Under the pieces are notes generated by a model that made no database searches, had not been told where the DNA came from, and saw only the letters and a program-made list of their open reading frames with translations. A stretch of 19,050 nt of DNA from Pseudomonadota bacterium (GTDB taxonomy: Bacteria > Pseudomonadota > Gammaproteobacteria > Steroidobacterales > Steroidobacteraceae). Of the stretch, positions 13,915-19,050 are shown in pieces. Both the position numbers and the translations under genes were made by a program. Position 1 is the first letter of the stretch. Every line of letters starts with the position of its first letter. Where the stretch lies: positions 1 through 19,050 of the forward strand of contig JAEZCN010000174.1 in the NCBI GenBank assembly GCA_023433515.1, in the 5' to 3' direction.

Positions 13915-16024
13915 GCGCCGCGTCAGGAAAGGACGGCGGGGGCGCGCTGCCCGCGGCGTACCGGGCCAGCAATGCACTCTGCACATCGCGCGCCGCCTCC
14001 CCGCCGCGGATGGAACGCGAGTACCTGCCGTCCATCCCGAGCGTCCACGCCTGGGCGTTGTCCGCGAGGTACATGTCGAGGTCGCGCAGGATCCGCCGGC
14101 GATGCGTCGCCTCGCGCACCGGGAACGCGACCTCGACCCGGCGGAAGAAATTGCGCTCCATCCAGTCCGCGCTCGCGAGATACAGCTCGCTCGCGCCGTC
14201 GTCGGTGCCGCTCCCGTTGGCGAAGTAGAACACTCGCGAGTGCTCGAGGAAGCGCCCGACGATCGAGCGCACGCGAATGTTCTCCGAGACGCCGGGAATG
14301 CCGGGCCGCAGCGCGCACAACCCGCGGACGATGAGGTCGATGCTCACGCCGGCTCGCGAAGCACGGTACAACGCCTCGATCACCTGCCGTTCGACGAGCG
14401 AGTTCATCTTGGCGACGATGCGGGCCGGCCGGCCGGCGGCGGCGTGGTCCGCTTCGCGGTCGATCTTCGCGACCACCGCCTCGTGCAGGCCGAACGGCGA
14501 CTGCAGTAGTTTGGCGAGGCGCGGCGTCTGCGTGAGGCTCGTGAGCTGCAGGAACAGTTCGTGGACGTCCTGCCCGACTTCCGGGTCGCACGTGAACAGG
14601 CTGTAGTCGGTATAGCCGCGCGCCGTGCGCGGATGGTAGTTGCCCGTGCCGAGGTGGCAATACCGGCGCAGGCCATCGGCCTCGCGGCGTACGACCATCG
14701 ACATCTTGGCGTGCGTCTTGAAACCCACGACGCCGTACATGACGTGCGCGCCCGCCTCCTGCAGCCGGCTCGACAGTTCGATGTTCGCTTCCTCGTCGAA
14801 GCGCGCGCGCAGTTCGATGATCACCGTCACGTCCTTGCCCGAATGCGCCGCCGTGACCAGCGCATCGACGATGGGTGACTCGTTGCCGGTGCGGTACAGG
14901 GTCTGCTTGATGGCCAGCACGCCCGGATCCGCCGCGGCGCCGCGCAGGAAGTCGAGCACCGGCCCGAAGCTGTGGAACGGATGGTGCAGCATCACGTCCT
15001 TCTGGCGGATCACGGCCAGCAGGTCGGTCGAGCCGGCGACGCGCCGCGGAAGGCCTGGCGTGAAGATCGGGTACTTGAGGTCCGGGCGCGGCACGAGATC
15101 GTAAAGCGCCGCGAGCCGATTCAGGTTGACCGGTCCCGAGACCTCGTAGAAATCCACCTCGCTCAGCGCGAACTGGCGCATCAGGAACTCGTCCAGGTCG
15201 GGCGGACAGTCGCGCGAAACCTCGAGGCGGACCGCGGCGCCATAACGGCGATGCGCGAGCTCGCCCTCGAGGGCGCGACGCAGGTCGTCGATTTCCTCGT
15301 CGTCGACGAACAGGTCACTGTTGCGCGTCACGCGGAACTGGTAGCAGCCGAGCACCTCCATCCCCGAGAAGAGCTTCGAAACGAACTGCTGCACGATGCC
15401 CGTGAGCAGCACGAAGCGTCTGCGTCCATCCGCTTCCGGCAGCGCGACGACGCGCGGCAGAGAGCGCGGCGCCTGCACGATGGCTAGACCGGTGTCGCGG
15501 CCGAAGGCATCCTGGCCCGAGAGCCGCACGATGAAATTCAGGCTCTTGTTCTGGATGCGCGGGAAAGGCCGCGCGGGATCGAGCCCGAGCGGGGAGAGCA
15601 CCGGCTCCACTTCACTTTCGAAATACCGCTCGAGCCAGCGCGCGGTTTCCGGGTCCCACGCGCTGCGCGATATCAGCTCGATGCCCTGGTTGCGAAGGGC
15701 CGGCAGCAGCACGTCATCGAGGCAGGCGTATTGCGCGGCGACCAGCCGGCTGGTGCGATCGTGAATGGCGCGCAGCTGCTCCGGAATCGCCATGTCATCC
15801 GGACCGGACAGGTCGGAGCCGAGTTCGAGTCGCTGCTTGAGACCCGCGACGCGGATCTCGAAGAACTCGTCGAGATTGCTGGAGGAGATGCACAGGAACT
15901 TGAGGCGCTCGAGCAGCGGCACCTTTTCGTCGAGCGCCTGCGCGAGAACGCGCGCGTTGAATTCGAGCAGCGACAGCTCGCGGTTGATGTAGTGATCGGC
16001 GGAACGGAGGTCGGGCTGGTCCAT
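13901..16024 (-). CDS. ppk1: polyphosphate kinase 1
   Basis: Polymerises the gamma-phosphate of ATP into polyphosphate, reversibly; membrane-associated tetramer. The 707-residue length and motifs match PPK1: N-terminal YINRELSLLEFNARVLAQA, FLCISSSNLDEFFEIRVAG, PYHSF-like HHPFHSFGPVLDFL, IKQTLYRTG, the THAKM block, and the autophosphorylated histidine H457 in YCHLGTGNY (E. coli H435). The second essential histidine is H595 in FLEHSRV (E. coli H592). C-terminal LYLASADWMERNFFRRVEVAFPV completes the nucleotide-binding head. ATG 16024 gives the family start; no clear Shine-Dalgarno. It is convergent with ppx and their 3' ends overlap by 14 bases. A palindrome resembling half a Pho box lies about 40-55 bases upstream. 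Confidence 0.96.
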   Translation of the reverse strand: MDQPDLRSADHYINRELSLLEFNARVLAQALDEKVPLLERLKFLCISSSNLDEFFEIRVAGLKQRLELGSDLSGPDDMAIPEQLRAIHDRTSRLVAAQYACLDDVLLPALRNQGIELISRSAWDPETARWLERYFESEVEPVLSPLGLDPARPFPRIQNKSLNFIVRLSGQDAFGRDTGLAIVQAPRSLPRVVALPEADGRRRFVLLTGIVQQFVSKLFSGMEVLGCYQFRVTRNSDLFVDDEEIDDLRRALEGELAHRRYGAAVRLEVSRDCPPDLDEFLMRQFALSEVDFYEVSGPVNLNRLAALYDLVPRPDLKYPIFTPGLPRRVAGSTDLLAVIRQKDVMLHHPFHSFGPVLDFLRGAAADPGVLAIKQTLYRTGNESPIVDALVTAAHSGKDVTVIIELRARFDEEANIELSSRLQEAGAHVMYGVVGFKTHAKMSMVVRREADGLRRYCHLGTGNYHPRTARGYTDYSLFTCDPEVGQDVHELFLQLTSLTQTPRLAKLLQSPFGLHEAVVAKIDREADHAAAGRPARIVAKMNSLVERQVIEALYRASRAGVSIDLIVRGLCALRPGIPGVSENIRVRSIVGRFLEHSRVFYFANGSGTDDGASELYLASADWMERNFFRRVEVAFPVREATHRRRILRDLDMYLADNAQAWTLGMDGRYSRSIRGGEAARDVQSALLARYAAGSAPPPSFPDAAPTWR

Positions 16025-16062
16025 GGCGCGCGTCGTGTTTGCGCCATGAAACCACGCCGATC

Positions 16063-16081
16063 TTCAAACTACTGTGACAGT
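16063..16081 (-). promoter_or_regulatory. palindrome / weak Pho-box-like site upstream of ppk1
   Basis: ACTGTGACAGT (16071-16081) is a perfect 11-base palindrome. On the minus strand it contains CTGTCAC, 6 of 7 matches to one PhoB half-site (CTGTCAT). A second copy at the proper 4-base spacing, GTTTGAA (16069-16063), matches at only 3 of 7. It lies about 40-55 bases before the ppk1 start, where an activator would sit. ppk belongs to the Pho regulon in several bacteria. Tentative. Confidence 0.25.
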
Positions 16082-16082
16082 T

Positions 16083-16116
16083 CCGTTACGCGGGGCCCGG
16101 CGGGCGCGGCGAACGG
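16083..16116 (-). terminator. hairpin after the M23 gene, terminator-like without U tract
   Basis: Eight bases after the M23 stop, the minus-strand RNA can form CCGTT/AACGG, then CGCG/CGCG, then an inner CCCG/CGGG pairing. The stem is strong, but no U-rich run follows, so it is not a canonical intrinsic terminator. It would separate the M23 transcript from ppk1, which lies downstream on the same strand. Confidence 0.3.
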
Positions 16117-16123
16117 GTGGCGC

Positions 16124-17443
16124 TCATCGAGCGACGAGCGCCGGTCCCGCGGGCAGATCGAGCACGTTCACCAGGCCCGCGGTCGCGACCAGGAAATTTT
16201 CGCGCTCGGATTCGGCGATGGGCGCCGCGTCCGGCAGCGGCACGGTCTGCGGGTTCTTGTGAGTGCCGCGCACGCGATATTCGTAGTGCAGGTGCGGGCC
16301 CGTCGCGAGGCCGGTCTGGCCCACGTAGCCGATGACCTTGCCGAGCTCGACGCGCTCGCCGCGACGCAGTCCCTTCGCGAAGCGCGACAGGTGCCCGTAC
16401 ACGGTGACGACGTTCGAGCCGTGCTCGAGCTCGATCACGTTGCCATAGCCGCCTTTCTGCCCGACGAAACGCACCTTGCCGTCGCCGGCGGCGCGCACCG
16501 GCGTGCCGGTGGCCGCGGCATAGTCGACGCCCTTGTGCGCGCGGATGCGGTTCAGGACCGGATGTTTGCGCGAGAGATTGAAGCGCGAGCTGATGCGCGA
16601 GAACTGCACCGGCGCGCGCATGAAGGCCTTGCGCAGGCTCTTGCCTTCCGGCGTGTAGTACTCGGTGCGTCCCCCCGAGTCGACGAAGCGCACCGCGCGG
16701 TATTCGCGCCCGTTGTTCACGAACTTCGCGGCAAGGACGTTGCCGGTGCGCAGCAGCTCGCCGTCCTGGTAGAGCTCCTCGTACATCACCGTGAAGCGAT
16801 CGCCCTGCTGGATGTCGAGCGCGAAGTCGATGTCGTACTGGAAGATCTCGGCGACTTCGAAAGCGATGCGGTCGGATAGTCTGGCCTGCGCGGTCGCACG
16901 GAACAGTGAGCTCGTGATGGTTCCGCTCGCGGTGCGCGTGCGGACTTCGAGCGGATTTTCGAGCACGTTGGTGCTGAAGCCGTCCGCGTCACGAATGACT
17001 TTCAGCGTCTCGCTGTCGGAGAGCTTACGTTCGAGCCCGACGAGTTCGCCGTCGCGATGCATGAAGCGCAGCATTTCGCCGGGTCTGAGCCTGTCCACCT
17101 GGCTGCGCAGCTCGGGCAGGTTCCGCAGCGAGGCGAGGTCGGCCAGGTTGAGCTCGAGGCGACGGAACAGCTGATCCATCGTGTCGTTGCGTCTAACGAC
17201 GACGTCGATCGTGGAGAACGCGAGGTTGGCTTCCTGCGTACCGTGGGCGGCGGGCGCGATGCTGGCCTGGGTCTCGGCGGGTTCCGTCGACGCGGACGCT
17301 TCCGCCTGCGCCATTACCGGCAATTCCTGTTCGTCGCGCGGGATGAACGCGAGCAGGCCCATGAAGGCAAACAACCCGACCTGCAGGATGACCGCGGTAC
17401 GGGTCGACAGTGTCGGGATGGCGGACTTGATGAAAATAGGCAC
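16124..17443 (-). CDS. M23 murein endopeptidase (MepM-like)
   Basis: Membrane-anchored zinc DD-endopeptidase that cuts peptidoglycan cross-links to allow wall growth. The 439-residue protein has one N-terminal membrane helix (about 16-31), a disordered Ala/Glu linker, a LysM/OapA-like domain (about 75-140, RRNDTMDQLFRRLELNLADL) and a second helical/beta module. The LytM peptidase domain is at about 298-395, with zinc ligands H303 and D307 (HKGVDYA) and H386 (GPHLHYE); H351 (VYGHLS) is catalytic, so it should be active. The start is GTG 17443: an in-frame TAG lies 6 bases upstream, so nothing longer is possible, and no Shine-Dalgarno is seen. It is divergent from tyrS, an order found before rRNA operons in Pseudomonas. 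A bactofilin is encoded 4 kb away. Confidence 0.93.
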   Translation of the reverse strand: MPIFIKSAIPTLSTRTAVILQVGLFAFMGLLAFIPRDEQELPVMAQAEASASTEPAETQASIAPAAHGTQEANLAFSTIDVVVRRNDTMDQLFRRLELNLADLASLRNLPELRSQVDRLRPGEMLRFMHRDGELVGLERKLSDSETLKVIRDADGFSTNVLENPLEVRTRTASGTITSSLFRATAQARLSDRIAFEVAEIFQYDIDFALDIQQGDRFTVMYEELYQDGELLRTGNVLAAKFVNNGREYRAVRFVDSGGRTEYYTPEGKSLRKAFMRAPVQFSRISSRFNLSRKHPVLNRIRAHKGVDYAAATGTPVRAAGDGKVRFVGQKGGYGNVIELEHGSNVVTVYGHLSRFAKGLRRGERVELGKVIGYVGQTGLATGPHLHYEYRVRGTHKNPQTVPLPDAAPIAESERENFLVATAGLVNVLDLPAGPALVAR

Positions 17444-17452
17444 GATCTATAA

Positions 17453-17482
17453 AACGTAACCCACGGATAGATAAAGGGTCAA
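17453..17482 (-). promoter_or_regulatory. possible promoter of the M23 gene
   Basis: TTGACC (17482-17477, 5 of 6 to the -35 consensus) is followed after 18 bases by TACGTT (17458-17453, 3 of 6). Transcription would start a few bases before the GTG at 17443, leaving little or no leader. The -10 element is poor. The rest of the 119-base divergent gap shows only a short TGCCG/CGGCA dyad and no convincing tyrS promoter. Confidence 0.25.
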
Positions 17483-17562
17483 TTGCCGAATCCGGCAGAT
17501 GTGATCATCGTAACGACTTCCCCGGACACGCCCTCCGAACACCCTTAGATACAAACCGAAGA

Positions 17563-18783
17563 ATGAACGCCGAATTGCAGAACCAGATCGCGGAGCTCCT
17601 GCGCGGAACGCAGGAAGTCCTGGTCGAGAGCGAACTCGTTAAAAAAATTACACGTGGCACGCCGCTGCGCATCAAGGCGGGCTTCGATCCGACGGCCCCG
17701 GACCTGCATCTCGGGCACACCGTGCTCATCAACAAGATGCGGCAATTCCAGAATTTCGGTCACGAAGTCACGTTCCTGATCGGCGACTTCACCGGGATGA
17801 TCGGCGACCCCACGGGGCGCAACGCGACGCGGCCGCCGTTGACGCGCGAACAGGTCGAAGCGAACGCGAAGACCTACCAGGAACAGATCTTCAAGATCCT
17901 CGATCCCGAAAAAACGCGCGTCGACTTCAATTCGCGCTGGTTCGGTCCGATGACCGCGGCGGGTTTGATCGAGATCGCGGGGCGCCACACGGTCGCGCGC
18001 ATGCTCGAGCGCGACGACTTCGCGAAACGCTACAAGGGCGGCCAGCCCATCGCGATCCACGAATTCCTCTATCCACTCGTGCAGGGCTACGACTCCGTGG
18101 CGCTGCGCAGCGACGTGGAGCTGGGCGGAACGGACCAGAAATTCAACCTGCTGGTGGGTCGCCAATTGCAGGAAACCTACGGTCAGGAGCCGCAGATCGT
18201 GATGACGATGCCGCTGCTCGAAGGGCTCGACGGCGTCAACAAGATGTCGAAATCGCTGGGAAATTACATCGGCATCAACGAGCCCGGGGACGTGCAGTTC
18301 GGCAAGCTCATGTCGATCTCGGACGAACTGATGTGGCGTTATTTCGAGCTGCTTTCCTTCCGGCCGCTCGCCGACGTCGCCGCGCTGCGCAAGAGCGTGG
18401 CCGAGGGACGCAATCCGCGCGACGTGAAGTTCGAGCTCGGCATCGAGATCGTGGACCGGTTCCACGGCGCGGGCGCCGGCGCGCGCGCGCGCGACGCGTT
18501 CATCGCGCGTTTCCAGCAGGGGCACGTGCCCGAGAAGATAGAGAGCGTCACCCTAACTACCGACGGCGCGCCGCAGCGCCTCGCCAACGTGCTCAAGAAC
18601 GCGGGCCTGGTGGCCAGCACGTCGGACGGAAACCGCATGATCGACCAGGGGGCGGTACGCCTCGGCAGCACCCCCGAAAACCTCGAGAAAGTGGCCGGCC
18701 GGGACCACTCCCTGGGGGTCGGGACCCACCTGTTGCAGGTCGGAAAGCACAAATTCCGCTGGGTGACCCTCGAAGCGGGCTGA
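17563..18783 (+). CDS. tyrS: tyrosyl-tRNA synthetase (TyrZ-type)
   Basis: Class I synthetase charging tRNA-Tyr. The 406-residue protein has the Rossmann catalytic core with HLGH (49-52, in the family HIGH position), GDFTGMIGDPTG, YPLVQGYDSVAL for tyrosine binding, VELGGTDQKFN, and the loop KMSKS (227-231). The C-terminal S4-like RNA-binding domain (about 340-405) contains NRMIDQGAVRLG. The HLGH variant, the spacing of the motifs and the roughly 400-residue length are typical of the TyrZ subgroup found in pseudomonads. ATG 17563 is preceded by a weak GAAGA. The gene stands between the divergent M23 gene and the rRNA promoters; no T-box or attenuator was seen. Confidence 0.96.
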   Translation: MNAELQNQIAELLRGTQEVLVESELVKKITRGTPLRIKAGFDPTAPDLHLGHTVLINKMRQFQNFGHEVTFLIGDFTGMIGDPTGRNATRPPLTREQVEANAKTYQEQIFKILDPEKTRVDFNSRWFGPMTAAGLIEIAGRHTVARMLERDDFAKRYKGGQPIAIHEFLYPLVQGYDSVALRSDVELGGTDQKFNLLVGRQLQETYGQEPQIVMTMPLLEGLDGVNKMSKSLGNYIGINEPGDVQFGKLMSISDELMWRYFELLSFRPLADVAALRKSVAEGRNPRDVKFELGIEIVDRFHGAGAGARARDAFIARFQQGHVPEKIESVTLTTDGAPQRLANVLKNAGLVASTSDGNRMIDQGAVRLGSTPENLEKVAGRDHSLGVGTHLLQVGKHKFRWVTLEAG

Positions 18784-18792
18784 TCCACGCCC

Positions 18793-18858
18793 GGTCCCGG
18801 GGCGAGGATCGCCCGGGAGTGGTCAGGATTCGATCAGCCGCCGGGCGAGCCCCGGACC
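18793..18858 (+). other. long GC-rich hairpin in the tyrS 3' region
   Basis: GGTCCCGGGGC (18793-18803) pairs with GCCCCGGACC (18849-18858, one bulge), and inside it CGCCCGG (18810-18816) pairs with CCGGGCG (18841-18847). A competing local hairpin TCCCGGGGCG/CGCCCGGGA (18795-18818) uses the same bases. The structure starts 10 bases after the tyrS stop. It is not followed by a T run, so it may be a non-canonical terminator or an mRNA 3' end stabiliser. Confidence 0.5.
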
Positions 18859-18915
18859 CTTAGTCCCCATGAATCAATGGGTTAGGTGCCATCGGACGAT
18901 TCTTGTTACGACTCG

Positions 18916-18943
18916 TTGACAGTCCCGATTGCCTCCCTATAAT
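18916..18943 (+). promoter_or_regulatory. strong sigma-70 promoter, probable rrn P1
   Basis: TTGACA (18916-18921) and TATAAT (18938-18943) both match the consensus perfectly, with a 16-base spacer. The following GCGCGCC is the GC-rich discriminator typical of stringently controlled stable-RNA promoters. No A/T-rich UP element is obvious upstream. The position after tyrS fits an rRNA operon promoter. Confidence 0.88.
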
Positions 18944-19011
18944 GCGCGCCCTCACGCACCGAAGGCCTCCGCGGTTCTCGCGGCGGCTGAACAAGTGTCT
19001 GAAAACATGGG

Positions 19012-19039
19012 TTGACGGAATGAGGCGCAAGCCTATAAT
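19012..19039 (+). promoter_or_regulatory. second strong promoter, probable rrn P2
   Basis: TTGACG (19012-19017, 5 of 6) and TATAAT (19034-19039, perfect), again with a 16-base spacer, followed by a GC-rich discriminator (TCCGCCCCC). It lies 96 bases after P1. A small hairpin CCGCG/CGCGG (18969-18983) lies between the two. Tandem P1/P2 architecture implies the 16S rRNA gene begins beyond the right edge; no mature rRNA sequence is inside the window. Confidence 0.85.
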
Positions 19040-19050
19040 TCCGCCCCCTT

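Noticed and set aside
1..19050. Mobile elements, CRISPR arrays, tRNA genes, prophage or toxin-antitoxin genes
   Set aside because: No repeats with regular spacing, no transposase or integrase motifs, no tRNA-like cloverleaf noticed; all sizeable frames are assigned to housekeeping or accessory genes listed above.
19040..19050. Start of a 16S rRNA gene inside the window
   Set aside because: Only 11 bases follow the second promoter, and they are discriminator and leader, not mature 16S sequence.

Overview
The window reads as core chromosome of a GC-rich gammaproteobacterium. The evidence is a fused chorismate mutase/prephenate dehydrogenase (TyrA T-protein), AmpD, RppH and ErpA of gammaproteobacterial type, and the order rppH / membrane coiled-coil protein / bactofilin / erpA ... 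M23 peptidase / tyrS / rRNA promoters. As I remember it, this resembles the erpA-anmK-M23-tyrS-16S neighbourhood of Pseudomonas and relatives. A deep lineage near Xanthomonadales, Nevskiales or Steroidobacterales is my guess and is not proven. I see no mobile element, CRISPR array, tRNA or phage gene. Coding density is very high and nearly all neighbouring genes abut or overlap.

Left part (1-6900). ampD (peptidoglycan recycling) converges on a cobalamin block: a long leader with a cobalamin riboswitch (minus strand, 3183-3388), btuB (outer-membrane B12 receptor) and a PduO-type cobalamin adenosyltransferase. Divergent from btuB lie an inositol-monophosphatase-family phosphatase and a small membrane-anchored protein of unknown function. 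On the minus strand follows the operon pdxH / metzincin-like membrane protein / BtuD-type ABC ATPase.

Middle (6978-10211). tyrA overlaps a GAF-GGDEF diguanylate cyclase by 4 nt. They converge on a BtuC/FecCD-type permease, which with the ATPase and BtuB could form most of a B12 uptake route. No periplasmic binding protein (BtuF) is in the window.

Right part (10280-19050). A tightly packed plus-strand series, rppH / DUF6776-like protein / bactofilin / erpA / ppx, runs into a convergent ppk1 with overlapping 3' ends. An M23 endopeptidase (minus) and tyrS (plus) diverge from each other. After tyrS comes a long GC-rich hairpin and then two near-consensus promoters with GC-rich discriminators, which almost certainly drive a 16S-23S-5S rRNA operon just beyond the right edge.

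No clearly new defence or mobile system is visible. The points most worth a second look are the btuB leader (a hairpin inserted in loop L5, and a repeated 11-mer that could act as a Shine-Dalgarno switch), the metzincin-like protein between pdxH and btuD, the tyrA-cyclase coupling, and the polyphosphate genes in the place where anmK is expected.
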